A stretch of DNA of 64,000 nucleotides, from contig JAJKFL010000042.1 of assembly GCA_021186555.1 (NCBI GenBank), forward strand, positions 28,271,521 to 28,335,520. Direction: 5' to 3'. The DNA comes from Reticulitermes speratus (Eukaryota; Arthropoda; Insecta; Blattodea; Rhinotermitidae). The translations under genes were made by a program, and so were the position numbers. Below, one piece after another: positions 44,899-56,345 of this stretch (positions are counted from its first letter, which is position 1; each line of letters begins with the position of its first letter). The notes beneath the pieces are model-generated. The model saw only the letters and a program-made list of their open reading frames with translations, did not search any database and was not told the origin of the DNA.

Positions 44899-45945
44899 AC
44901 CAAATTAACGTAGATCATAAAGAAACGTAGTTTTGAATGGCGCGAATAAAAGCTGACCAGAAAATTGTACGTAGTACATGGATCAGAGTGCTAAAGTAAG
45001 ACTGGACCAAGGGAAGCCAAAGGGTATGAAGATGTGAAGAGCCGTTAGAGAAGGATGTTGTTTCTCACCGGTTTTCTTCAACTTATACAGCGAATATCTT
45101 ACCAAGGAAGCTCTTAAAGGGTTTGGAGACTTCAAGAGAGAAGGACAAGTAATTCGCACCGTGAAATATGCAGATGACCTTGTGCTACTAGCTAAGGAAA
45201 TACAGGGCATGTTTGATAGACTAATTGAAATTGGAAGACGCTATGGAATGGAAATGAATGTGGGAAAACTAAGGTAATGAGAATCTCAAGGCAACCATAA
45301 CCAATAAAAATTATGATAGATTGAAAACAATTGGAGAATGTGGAATATTTCAATTATTTGGTTAGCATGATAACAAATGATGCAAGGTGTACACGTGAAA
45401 TTAAATCCAGAATTTCCATGGCAAAAGCAGCATTCAACAAGAAGAAGAATCTTTTCACCAGCAAACTGGACTTAAATTTAAGGAAGAAAATAGTAAACTG
45501 CTACATTTGGAGAATATCTTAGTATGGTGCTGAAAGGTGGACGCTTTGGGAAGTAGATTAGTAATACCAGGAAAGTTTTGAACTGTGGTGCTGGAGAAGA
45601 AAGTAGAATATCAGACGGACCGATCGTGTGAGAAATGAAGACGTATTACAAAGAGTCAAGGAGGGGAGGAATATCCTACATACAATAAAAATAAGGAAGA
45701 CTATCTGGATTGGTCACATCTTGAATAGAAACTGCCTTCTAAAACACGTTATTAAAGGAAAGATAGAAGGAATGATAAAAGTGACGGGACGAAGAAAAAG
45801 AAGGCGTAAGCAGCTACTGGACGACTTTAAGAAATGAGAACATCCTAGAAATTGAAATTAGAAGCTCGTCCTATGTGGGGAACTCATTTTGGAAGAAGTT
45901 ATGGACCTGTCGTAAGACATACTACAGAATGCATAACTGTGCGGA
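44524..45945 (+). mobile_element. 5'-truncated RTE-like LINE (family R), inactive
   Basis: The plus strand holds reverse transcriptase to C-terminus in several frames: TQLINKTYETGECPKDI, the motif A segment CFIDRQKAFDRVN (44858-44895), motif C KYADDLVLLAKE (from about 45163), the INCYIW/ERWTLWE tail and RRKRRRKQLLDDFKK (to 45837). It ends with 'tatggacctgtcgtaagaca' followed by 'actacagaat', as in its relatives. Stops near 44898 and later frame changes show it is dead. Confidence 0.85.
45331..45837 (+). pseudogene. Reverse transcriptase C-terminal tail of LINE family R
   Basis: Two frames: 45331-45522 (ENVEYFNYLVSMITNDARCT, then KSRISMAKAAFNKKKNLFTS) and 45628-45837 (EDVLQRVKEGRNILHTIKIR, WIGHILNRNCLLKHVIKGKI). 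Stops and a frame change lie between them. Close matches occur at 52623-53200 and 60950-61180. Confidence 0.85.
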
Positions 45946-47617
45946 ATTTTGTGTAAATAGAGTTCAGACTATTGCCGACACCTTAATTCGATGTGGCGTA
46001 CAATTAAGGCAAAATCCTGATTCTGAAATTTAAAGTTCTCACAGCAGTACTGATGAAGATATGACGCCGTGAATTTGAAAATTTTCAGATTTATTTAACG
46101 ACCTATTTGGCTTATTAGCTGTGTAGATAATGTAGCATGTAATGATAGAATAATTAGGAATTATCCAGTCAGACGGACGTGAAAAACAACTGGTAGTTGT
46201 TTTGTTCAAGGTAAGTAGGTTTCAGCGTTTTCCAAGACGTAGACCAATTGAAGAAAACGACAGGAGTCTCTAGTAACGCCAATTTCTGTTCAGAATCGAA
46301 AAAGAAATTTATAGAAAATAAATATTGTTAAGCAACACGTTGTAGTGTTTACTTCCAAGAAGCCGAAGAATGCAACAAATAATACTTTCTTATACGGAGC
46401 TCTTGTTTTGTTTTATCTATAAAACATGCAGATTCTACGAGGTCTTCAATGTTCTGTCCAGGTGGCTGGAAAGGGACCGTGTGTTCGTCATCAGCTAACG
46501 GGATCAGAGGAGTGTAACGGGTAGCATTAAGGAAGCATATACTATCCGTATTATAAAAATAATTTATCTGCCGTTAGCTGCCTGTCTGTTTTCAATGTCA
46601 GTGACGTTTTGACGTAAATACGTCTTTAAATTCGGTCCGGTGTAGGGGGGTCTCTACGAAAACTCTAGCGACCAAAAAAATGGCAAGATTGTCGCCCTTA
46701 TATCTCGTAAACTATAAATGATAAAGTAATGACTTAAATTTTGTTGGATAGAGGGTTGATGTCCGTATCTAAAATGGTGGGTAGTGGGGGTGTGCAGCGA
46801 TGAGGGGGGAGGGGTAGCGCTTGCGCGTGAACACTGTAAATGGCGACACCGCGCGAAGTTTGGGCAGTGTAACTTTGGATTGCGAAGAGATAGGACGTTG
46901 AAACTGGTGTCGATGTGTAGAGAATAACAGGATCTACAATATTATTTAGCAATAATAACCGCTAAATAAAATTTGTAAAGTTATAAGCCGATAAGCGTGC
47001 TGAGTTGAAGAAAAGTTTCATATTGTCGAAGAATTGCAAAGAAAATATGAACAGAAATATAAGAAACGTATATAATTGGAAAGGAAAATTCAAAAGGAAT
47101 CAGAAAAGCCCAAATTGACTAATTCCGAACAATTCAGATTAAAATAGAGAGCGTAAGAAAGCCGAGCGCGTCAACGCCGGCGCGAGTACTTCGAGTGTGC
47201 CGCTACTATGCCATATGTATCTTACATCTCCTATCATCGGCCTTTGATAAATAAAATTATACTTCACTTATAACCACCAAGACTTTATTCATTTACATCT
47301 TACCCTTCCTTAATAACACAAAGACGGATTCACGCCTTAAACGATTGCGGTTGTGTCCCCGTACACAAGCCACGAATTTTTTGGCTTATGTAGTATATGC
47401 ATATCATCTCCTTCTCTCGCAAGTTACTGTTGTAAGTTAAAAACCCTCGGATTGGTTTTCAGCGAATGAAATACAGCTCCAAAGTTCATCAAACTCTAAT
47501 TTTCATGAACTTTCAGTTTTTTATATTTGAAGTCACTATGTAATTTTATACCAAATTCGAAATTTATTTCTGGCATTATACTCGTGTAGTCGTATTTTTC
47601 ATTGACTTAATCCTTGC
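45946..47617. other. Spacer with one short family-F-like piece
   Basis: A segment near 46040-46080 ('tctcacagcagtactgatga', 'gacgccgtgaa') weakly resembles family F. The remainder shows no motif. Confidence 0.35.
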
Positions 47618-47815
47618 GGGCGCTCTTTGATCGTGGGGTCGACTCAGCCTCTAAAAGAAATGAGTAAAAGGAATATCTCCTGAGGGACCAGTGCCTGGGC
47701 TGGCAACCTTATTACCTTCATGTGCCGTCTGTCTAGAAATTCTGGGAGCCTCAACCTCCTGGTTCCCTAAAGATCTGTCCAGGCCTGTAATGGGATCGCT
47801 TTATCATTGTATAGT
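47618..47815 (+). repeat. SINE family 4 copy, body only
   Basis: 'gtggggtcgactcagcctct' to 'gatctgtccaggcctgtaat' aligns with the other three copies. The tRNA-like head is replaced by unrelated sequence. Confidence 0.75.
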
Positions 47816-47904
47816 CGTAATGATAATTAACGGGATTTAAACGCAAGACAGAGTTGTGAGAGGCCGACATATATGTAAATAAATATAATTAATTTAGTAT
47901 GAGA

Positions 47905-48307
47905 CTTGAGGGTCTCACAGCGGTGATTGTGAAGAATACAGTTTCCTGGGATGTGACGCCGTGTACTTCACCATCTTGGGAACTTTAAGTCTCTCACAGT
48001 AACCATCTACAGGGAGTCTTAATTTACGCAACGTGAGCCGATTCGAAACGCTTCGAATCAAGAAAACCACGATCAGCCGTCTGCCCTGAAGATGGAAGCA
48101 ATATGTTTCTCCAAAAAATACGTACCTAGATACGAAAGTACACAATGTCACGTCCCGGAATACAATAGCTAATATTCTTACTTGTCTAACTAATACAAAC
48201 TCATATTCGAAATTATAATATTTACATGGGTCTGTAGGTTGTTGTAGATGACATCCAGTCTCAAGAAGCGTAATTAACATCTGTAGGTGCCTGTACACAG
48301 CCGACAT
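47905..48307 (-). repeat. Dispersed insect repeat (family F), coding-like on minus strand
   Basis: The minus-strand frame reads AIVFRDVTLCTFVSRYVFFG, then ETYCFHLQGRR, and later KYTASHPRKLYSSQ. These peptides recur in dispersed insect repeats that are predicted as proteins but look like retroposons. An internal inverted repeat is present ('gtgacgccgtgtact' near 47959 against 'agtacacaatgtcac' near 48136). I would not annotate a gene. Confidence 0.5.
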
Positions 48308-48310
48308 TTG

Positions 48311-49956
48311 TCAGCGAAGCAGTTCGTTATTTAGGGAAGGTTACACATGATCAGGCATTTTACCCTGCTCCTTTCATTCCAAATAAAAAAGCAGTAAGAA
48401 ATCCGTTTCATTCCTTACTTTCCCCTATTCTGTAATTTCCTCTTGTTGAGCTCCACCGAATCCCATTCTTACCTTCCCATTCTCCACGTTTCCTTGCTCC
48501 AAGAGCCCCTAAAAACTACTAACTCACTTTTCTCTTTCTCGGAATCTCCCTTTTTATTTCGCATCCCCATTCTTTATTCCTCTTATCCCTGCCTTGACTA
48601 TCATCTCCACTACAGTCCTAGGCTCAAAAGAAATAATAAAACGCGTGTGTATGAATGATATTTTATGTCGTACAACACTGGATTATCATGCAGTAACCTC
48701 GTACCTTGGCACAAGGCACCACAGATCACCTCTGTTTTCAGTTACTTTCGCCACACGCATTCAAAATCGCCGTAACTATTTGCAGTGGCGAAGTGTGCTG
48801 TAAGACTTATCGGTTTACGTTACGCAGAAGAATCCTAGAACACAGTTCTTGTATGACAAGTGCTACATATCTAACAGACAAATAAAATTCAAAACTCTAT
48901 CTGTACCAAATTAAGAATGGGTGGAGCTAGGCTTCTAATCCACCTCTATGCCTTCGTGGGCAAAACTACAATTTTGCCTTTTTCACGATATGAAACTGAC
49001 CGGGTCCTTCTATCTGAATGGAAGGGAGACTTAGGCTACAAATTATGGTACACCAACTAAACACTTGTGTAAGCAATAACAACATTAAAGTATGTGTCTC
49101 CCACCAAAGATACAAGTCGAGGAGAAACCTGGAGATAAAACTAGCCTTACGGCAAACAAATTTCTTTATTAAGAGAGTTTTCTGCACAGCAATTTTATCA
49201 ACACCAAACGTAAAATATATATGACTGAGGGATAACCAATTTGAAACTCTGTACGCATACCTGTGTTCAGGAAATACACACTAAAAAAACATAAAGCAAT
49301 AAAAATTTATTTTATACGGCTTTTACTGGGAACTAATAGACTAGATCACCAACGTAATAAGAACATTAAAAAAAAGAACGTTCATTTCTGCATTTCATGT
49401 GGCTTTTTAACTCGTAACCGATACATGTCTTGTACAAATTTTTCAGAGGCTGTTGTTGGTTGTGTCATTTACGTCAGTAAAATAATTCAGATGTTGCAGA
49501 CATTATTATGAGAATGAAGAATGCCAATATAACTAGCTATAACACATGTATGGTCAAACCTAAGAATACCAGAACAAGTAGTGGGATACAGATGATTTCA
49601 CCTATGGAAATTCGGAGAGTCGAATTACATTTAGATGGGTTTTTAAATAAGCTGATAGGCCTATTATTTCTGCACACTTCTTAATGTTGCTAGTGCCACA
49701 TCAATTGCAAAGAAGAAACAGAGAATATTCGTATGTTTCTTTACAAGATACAAAGGGCCATACGTAAAATTACCTAAACTATAACAGGACGGTAACCCAT
49801 ATGGCAATGATGAACAAGCTTTCCCTTTGAAAGGGCTCATTATTTTTAATACTTATTATTCGTCTGCAGCGAGCAGTTTTTTTAAGGCAACGGAAAGAAA
49901 GAAATCAAGGCAAAATGCGTCCAAACACAAATACGTTCCATATATTACACAGAACA
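48311..49956. other. Spacer, nothing recognised
   Basis: C/T-rich stretch at 48400-48600. ORFs up to 82 codons show no motif. Confidence 0.3.
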
Positions 49957-49986
49957 CATGTATCGACCAATTTAGGTCATCTTCTG
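49957..49986 (-). other. Penelope-tail-like motif, decayed
   Basis: Minus strand CAGAAGATGACC, 'taaatt', GGTCGATACATGT. It keeps the stem (GACC/GGTC), but the core is altered (CAGA for CTGA, GATAC for GAAAC). Confidence 0.3.
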
Positions 49987-50223
49987 GTTCACAATTATTA
50001 TTTTTCAAAACATATTGAGGAAGGAATGGTGTTTCATAAAATGTGATTATAGTGTTAAAATTGTTGTGGCCAAAATCGGAAAGGATATGTGTGGAGAAAA
50101 CTTCTACACCAAGTTCGAATTTTAGTGCAATAGCATAAATTGCAAGGAAGTGATCTCTTTCACAATAGTAATAATTATAAATATTTTAACTACTGTTCTT
50201 TTTGATATTTTTATGTTCTCTCG

Positions 50224-50251
50224 CCTGATTACCGATAGGGTTGAAACGCGT
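50224..50251 (+). other. Penelope-tail-like motif, decayed
   Basis: CTGATTACC ... GGTTGAAACGCGTA followed by 'ttattaataaagt'. One conserved core G is replaced by T. Confidence 0.3.
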
Positions 50252-50972
50252 AACGTTTATTAATAAAGTCTGTTCTTATGATAAAGAATAGTTGTATCTA
50301 CTCTGTTATCTTAATACATTGAACTGACCGATAGTTCCACAGTTTTTCTTTCGTTCGGTAAAATTATTTTGCTTGATGAGTGACAGAGATAGCTCACAAT
50401 CGTTCTTCTGAACAGGCTTGTACAAAAAGCAATCTTCTGCTTCAAATTTGATTATTTCTATTTAAAAAGACTCAAGAGTTAAGCAAATCACTTTTTTTAA
50501 TTCAAACCTAAGTTTAAAATTGCAATTTAGGTAAAATATTCCGAGATTTAAAGTAGGCTCTGTCAAGTTTCATTTATAGTGTGACATTGGGCGCTGCGAT
50601 TGAATGGTACACCTAAGCTGATGGTTTATATTGATTATGTTATGTTTTTTGGGTTAAAGCATACATCATAAAAAAAAAGTAGAAGCTTCGTTACTAACTA
50701 GAACGAAGACTGGTCTAGAAGTAAATGCTGTGGAAATTAAATATACATTCATAGCAGGCTAACAGAATACAGGATAAGGTCACAACCTAAAATTAGATAA
50801 TAAATTCGTCGCAAAGGTTGGCGAAGTTCAAATATTTGGTAAGAGTCCTAACAAACCAAAACTGTATTCGTGAACAAATTAGGAGCAGATTTAAATCAGG
50901 AAATGCTAGTTATCATTCGATGCACAATATTTTGTCTTACACTTTTCTATCCAAAAATATAGTTTAAAATAT

Positions 50973-51865
50973 TGTAACGGAAGTAGCAACGGCTCCTTGC
51001 GAGCCGATTGTTCCGCACGCATTCCTGACATCTAACGTCACGCGGCCAGTGCCAGAGTCTTCCATAGCGGGGCAGAGAATCTGGAAACGTCTCGAAGGAA
51101 GACAGAGAAAGTGAGAAAGTTCAGGAATTGGAAAAAGTGACATAAAAAATATTGAGCCAGGCGAAGAGAGTGAGTTGCGGCAAGCTGCTGAGAGTGTGGT
51201 GTAACCTGCGAGCCGTGCGATATAGCGGAGTGTGAAGATGTAACCTGGAGGACAGCAAGAAGAGGTTAAGTGACGGTAGAAAAACACAAAGTGAATTGTG
51301 GTTGGTCTGCGTGTTGCAGTGTTGCAGGGGAGTCAGAAAACGAGTGAACTCAGTGAAGTGATGACAGTGTAAATTTGGAGATTGACTTGGTAGAAAAGAG
51401 TGAAGAAATTTAAAAAGGGCATCTGGGTCCGGAGAGCCGAGTTCATAAAGAAGTGCAAAGTGATTTCTTGTAAACAATTCTCTTAATTGCCGATCCCAGT
51501 GGCCGTGCGGTCTAAGGCGTGGGTCTTCGGCCGCTCGCTTACTAGGATCGTGGGTTCGAATCCCAACGGAGGCATGGATGTCTGTCTCTTGTGAGTGTGG
51601 TGTATTGTCAGGTAGAGGTCTCTGCGACGAGCTGGTCACTCGTCCAGAGGAGCCCTACCGACTGTGGTGTGTCTCAAATATGTGTGATCATGAAACCTCG
51701 ACGAAACGAGGAGGCCCAGGCCCATATAGGGCTGTCGAGCCATAGAAAAAAAATTATCTTAATTAGTGTCATAGTTCTTTTTCAATTACTGTATCTTTCA
51801 ATTCTCTGAACTGTAGTGCCAAATAAACATTGTTAACCTGTGAACCCACGGGCTTCTCTATTACA
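50973..51865. mobile_element. Solo LTR of an LTR retrotransposon, carrying a SINE
   Basis: Begins TGTAAC and ends TTACA, with ATAT on both sides (50969-50972 and 51866-51869), a 4-bp target duplication. Without the SINE it is about 620 bp. A possible polyadenylation signal AATAAA is near 51822. The uninterrupted LINE at about 20440-20470 (minus strand) gives the empty site. No internal retroelement genes adjoin it, so it is a recombination product. Confidence 0.85.
51489..51753 (+). repeat. SINE family 1, best copy, inside the LTR
   Basis: Head 'ccgatcccagtggccgtgcg' with A-box-like 'gtggccgtgcggtctaagg', B-box 'gtgggttcgaatcccaac', body from 'ggcatggatgtctgtctctt' to 'gggctgtcgagccatag' and an 8-A tail. 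Flanks ttctcttaatt (51478-51488) and ttatcttaatt (51754-51764) are an 11-bp target duplication with one mismatch. Confidence 0.9.
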
Positions 51866-52547
51866 ATATACAGAACTATAATATTGCCTGCTCTTTTGTG
51901 TGGGTGTGAAACTTGGCCTCTCACATTGAGTTAGGTATATAGGCTAAGGGTGTTCAAGACTAGAGTGCTGAGGAAGATGTTTGGGCTACAAGAGGGTCAA
52001 GGTAGCAGAAGAAATTGCATAATAACGAGGTTCATTTTTTGTACATCTCAACAAACTATTATTCGTGTGATCAAATCAAGAAGATAAAGAGGGTCGTGAC
52101 GCACGTATGAGGGATGGGGACTTCATACAGGGTTCTGGTGGGAAAACCTGAGGTATAGAGGTCACCTGTAAGACATACGATTAAAGTGGAGCTTCAATAA
52201 AGAGAATGGGGAGAAGTGGATTGGATTGATCTGGCTCAGGATAGAGATAAGTGGCTGGCGTATTGAATGCGGTAATGATCCTTCGTATTCCGTAAATGCG
52301 GGTAATTTCTTGACTATCTAAGGAGATATTAACATCTACAGAAGAACTCGGCTTCATGGAGTTTCATTGCACCGCTTAACCTTACCACTCATCAAATCGG
52401 CATCTCTCGTAAAAGACCAAACAGTCAAAGCTTTGTATTTTCAGAAATATAAGAAACACAAGACAAAATGCAGAGTTTCTTAATGATAAATTCAGTAGCA
52501 CATATAATTGTCACTGTTCGTTGAAACTTTAACATAGTTAAACATGG

Positions 52548-53322
52548 CTAAAGAAACAACTGTGCTGCAGGGTATGATTAATAGACTCATTGAAGTTGAA
52601 AGATGCTTTGGAATGGCAATGAATGCGGAAAAAAACTAAGGTAATGATAATCTCAAGGCAAATATACACAATACGGATTATGACAGATCAAAACCAGCTG
52701 GAGAGTGTGAAATATTTCAACTATTTGGGTAGTATGATAACAAATGATGCAAGATATACACATGAAATGAAATCCAGGATCGTCATGGCAAAAGCAGCAT
52801 TCAACAAGAAGAAGAGTCTTTTCTCCACAAAATTTTACTGAAATGTAAAGAAGAAGCTCGTAAAGTGCTACATTTGGAGCATACCTATGTATGGTGCTGA
52901 AACGTGGACGCTTTGGGAAGTAGATTAGTAATACCTGAAAAGTTCTGAAATGTGGTGCTGGAGAAAGATGTGGAAGACCAGCTGGACCGATAGTGTGAAA
53001 AATGAAGTCGTATTATAAAGAATCAAGGAGGTGAGGAATATCCTACATACAATAAAAAGAAGGAAGGCTAACTAGATTTGTCACATCTTGCGTAGGAACT
53101 CTCTTCTAAAACACGTTATTGAATGAAAGAGAAAGGGAAGGATAGAAGTGACGGAAAGACGAGGAAAAAGGCGTAGGCAGTTACTGTATGACCTTCAGAA
53201 AACGAGAGGATATTGCCTATTGAAAGAGGAAACACTAAATCGCAATCTGGAGAAATCGTTTTGAAAGACGCTATGGACCTGTCGTAAGACCTACTACAGA
53301 ATGAATGAATGAATGAATGAAT
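52548..53322 (+). mobile_element. 5'-truncated RTE-like LINE (family R) with GAAT tail
   Basis: It starts in the region after motif C (MINRLIEVERCFGMAMNAEK-like, in frame changes), then ESVKYFNYLGSMITNDARYT, the 'tgctacatttggagcatacc' tail block, and ends 'ctatggacctgtcgtaagac', 'ctactacagaatg' and a (GAAT)n tail at 53300-53322. Its 5' end lies after the copy-C LINE tail. Confidence 0.85.
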
Positions 53323-53347
53323 TCAGCTTTGTTAAGTCATAGGGTAC

Positions 53348-55253
53348 TTCCGGGAGAGACGCCACACTTTTTGCAACTTTCGCTGTAAGTCAATCCGAAA
53401 ATCGTCAAAAGGGATGAAAATTCAGAGATGTTATATTTAAGGCTTCTTAAATTTGTCTCTGCGGCGTCTCTCCCGGACATGCTTTTTGGCAGGGATAGAT
53501 GCCGCTATGTAGGGAAAGATGCCGCTCTTTGGAAATATCCTGTGAATTCCAGTAGCAAGATAAGTAAATGAAAACTGTAGAAGTTTATTCAGCGTAAAGA
53601 AACAGTTTCAACAATAAAATAGAAAATATATCATCAGCACACAATGTTTGAACCTAATGAATTCAGGAGTCTACGTTGTAGTGAACGATATATTCTTCAT
53701 CATCTTCTGCATCTTGCTTTTTTTTCTGTCGCAGTAACTTTCTAAAGCAGTCGACGAATTTGTCTGTGTATAGAGAACAGAGCTCGTGCAGCTAGTTTCT
53801 GCAACTTAAACATTCGATCCAATCATCTTCTTTAGTTGTTTGCAAGTAGTTTTCCCAGTACTCACAACATTTCGTGTCAGAATCTTCAGATGTCCCTTGA
53901 TTATGAATATATTATTTTAATGAGATATTTTTGTGCATTTTTTGACCTTGTAGACCTGACGTATTGGGACTGTTTACACTTCCAATTTTCCTGTGTCTTT
54001 GATTCTATTTCCTTCTTGATTCTTTTGCTTTTCTTCGCTATTATTAGCTTCTTCAGTGGGAACAAAGGCTTGATTTTCTTAAATTGTATAGTTCCTTGGT
54101 ATTTCCTGTAATGGACTGATCAAAAGCCAGGAAGGAGTAATTTCTTCAGGGGAAGTGTCAGAAGGCAATGTAGTATTCAGAGTACTTAATGAAGGTCCTG
54201 CTGAGATAAGTAATGCATTTTCGGAGTTGATTCCTGAAGTAGAGAGTGAACTGCTTCCATAAGTTACAGTTTCGCTGGTATCAGAAATTTAGAAGAAATA
54301 TTCAAGCACTCTGTTGCGGTTCAAAGGATAAATACCCGTTAACTCGAAAAACACTGATATCAACACCCACAGTTTTATTCCAAGGAAACCCGATGATGCG
54401 CTCCATGTGATATCGAGTGCTTTTCCTTTGTAAATTCTGTTCGATCCAAGCTGCGGATTCCTTTTTGAAATGACACTTTAAAGGCCCAAAAAAGTACTTA
54501 TCCAAAGGCTGTAAGGCATGAGTACAGTGACTCGGTATACAAATGATAGTGACTTTATGTTCAACAGCAGTCTGAAGCAGTAAAATATGAGCTGCAATAA
54601 TCTCTGTGGCCGTCTAAATTAGCACAACCTTCCCTGAAGGTTTGCGTTTGAGGAAATGCTGTGTGAGCCACTTGATGAATAAGTCGGTACTTATGTACGA
54701 ATATCTCCGGTTCAGGTACACATCTAACCCTGGGGTAAAAAGATAGAGAAATATAACAGATAATTTTTAGTACTCTATAACGTACATGCACGACGTTTCC
54801 AAACTGATTTGGAATTGTTTAAGTGCGGATTCTCTCTATTAATTGTTTGCGGCGTCTCTTCTAATCTTCAGGGAAAGAAGCCGCACCCCTCCCTCCACTT
54901 GTGGAATGGAATGGAGAACATGGCGGCTACATGATGTGAAGGCAAGTTCACCAACCCTGGAAAATTCTAATTTATCGTGATTACATAGGTACTTCGATTG
55001 CAACTAATTAAGACACATTTCGTAAGCACTAGAAGAATTCGAGAATAAAATTAATAAACTCGCCGCATAAAATCAGTTATAAGTCTTGCAAAACAACGCC
55101 GACACTCACTACGTTCACTCCCAACACTTCTCTAGACTCACTGAATAAGTAAATGTGCTGTGATCAGCAGAGAATTGCCAGAACCCACCAAATTAAAAAA
55201 TGCGGCATCTCTCCCGCCGCGGCATCCCTCCCGCCGCCGCATCTCTCCCGGAA
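53348..55253 (-). mobile_element. pogo/Tigger-like DNA transposon, inactive
   Basis: Ends: ttccgggagagacgccac at 53348 and the complement of ttccgggagagatgcggc at 55253, with three mismatches. The motif GCGGC-ATCTCTCCCG or a variant is repeated near both ends (53462, 53495-53530 and three times in 55202-55250) and internally at 54848-54890. The transposase remnant is on the minus strand. Target duplication is not clear. Confidence 0.65.
54302..54690 (-). pseudogene. C-terminal part of a pogo/Tigger-type DDE transposase
   Basis: The minus strand, across two frames, reads FIKWLTQHFLKRKPSGKVV and a degenerate catalytic-Asp region, then VTIICIPSHCTHALQPLDKY and FFGPLKCHFKKESAAWIEQN. The 'HTTH.LQPLD..VFGPLK' block is the hallmark of this DDE superfamily. 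The usual N-terminal HTH and CENP-B-like parts are missing; about 470 bp upstream have no recognisable coding. A stop replaces part of the 'LLLDGHSSH' segment. It would have cut and pasted at TA targets. Confidence 0.8.
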
Positions 55254-56345
55254 TTATTATTTATAAAATGGCAGTTCCACTATTAGTGTTTGAGCGAAAG
55301 TGAGTTTATCCACTTCATAGCAAGAATGGTTCTTTTTAGGGGTTGTCGGTGAAGGTGTAGTCGATTGACAGCCCAAGTAATATCATTCATGTCCACATAA
55401 TTTCGTCTATAATTTTATGTCGAATTTTTATTATATAAGCTTCCGACAGCAGAGAACCCTGCTGTGTAATCTGTTCTGCATTGTTCGCCCATCCGACACC
55501 CGTTTAGAGAGACAGAGCCGCGATCAGAAATGCATATATTAAAACTGGGGAAGTAACTTTAAAGTTAGCTAAGGGGGGAAGTTATCAAGGGAAGGTAAAT
55601 TAAATCATCGCCAAGTTGGCGTCCCTTGACTACGAAAACTGTTGTAACTAGTAGATTACAATTTGCCTCCACTCCGCCTGTTTTTACCTTCCGGCTTGTA
55701 GATTGTCTCTCTCTCTCCCTCCCTCTCTCTCTAAGAACGAGTCAGATAAAGTTTGGAAATATTGTGATTGGATGTTTTACGTAACAAAATGTTCTTCATT
55801 CGAAGCGATTATAAAATTTGTGACATCAGCACTGCCCTTGTCTCCTTGGGTCAACAATTCACTCGCTAGAGCTGTAGTTTTCTCTAATTTGTTAGTAGCT
55901 ACATAGACAAACAGGGCAGTATTACTGAAGTAACGGACATCGAGCCGTTTGATGAGAATAATCAATTAACCATTATACAGAGGTATGTAAAAGCTTGTAT
56001 GAAAATAAATCACAAACACAGAACAGTCTGTATGCAGTACTGTCTACAAGATAACAGTTGAAAGCGTTTCAGTTGTGCAAAGTTTTTGGGTTTATCTGAC
56101 ATATTTAAATTGGAACAGAATCTCTATTTAAAGTGAAAGATTTTTCCTCCCCCATTCCCTCGAATATTATGTGATGTACTTTTAAATGCCAACAGCAAAA
56201 TATGTGTTCAAATAGGATTCCAATCTAAACCATCTTCGCCCATAAGCTAACTGGTGGGCTAATTGCGCGTCATTCAATTACTAATTTACATTACCTTAAT
56301 AAGACACTACGAAGTTTGTGGAGACATGCTAATAAATTCAATATA
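55254..56345. other. Spacer with a CT-rich tract
   Basis: A CT microsatellite-like tract lies at 55700-55733. Small complementary ORFs at 55703-55965 have no motif. Confidence 0.35.

Larger units (their letters stand above)
50700..52370 (+). mobile_element. RTE-type LINE (family C) fragment, split by a solo LTR
   Basis: The left part (50700-50972) reads out-of-frame remnants matching the tail of the 19907-23215 LINE ('ctaacagaatacaggataag', then the NQNCIREQIRSRFKSGNA peptide). After the LTR, 51870 onward continues exactly where it stopped ('tacagaactataatattgcc'), through the 'gattgatctggctcagga' block to the 3' UTR with 'gaactcggcttcatgga'. It is 5'-truncated and coding-dead. Confidence 0.85.

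Noticed and set aside
48085..48125. Hammerhead-like motif (CTGAAGATGG ...)
   Set aside because: No GAAAC or closing stem follows, and the stretch belongs to the family F repeat.
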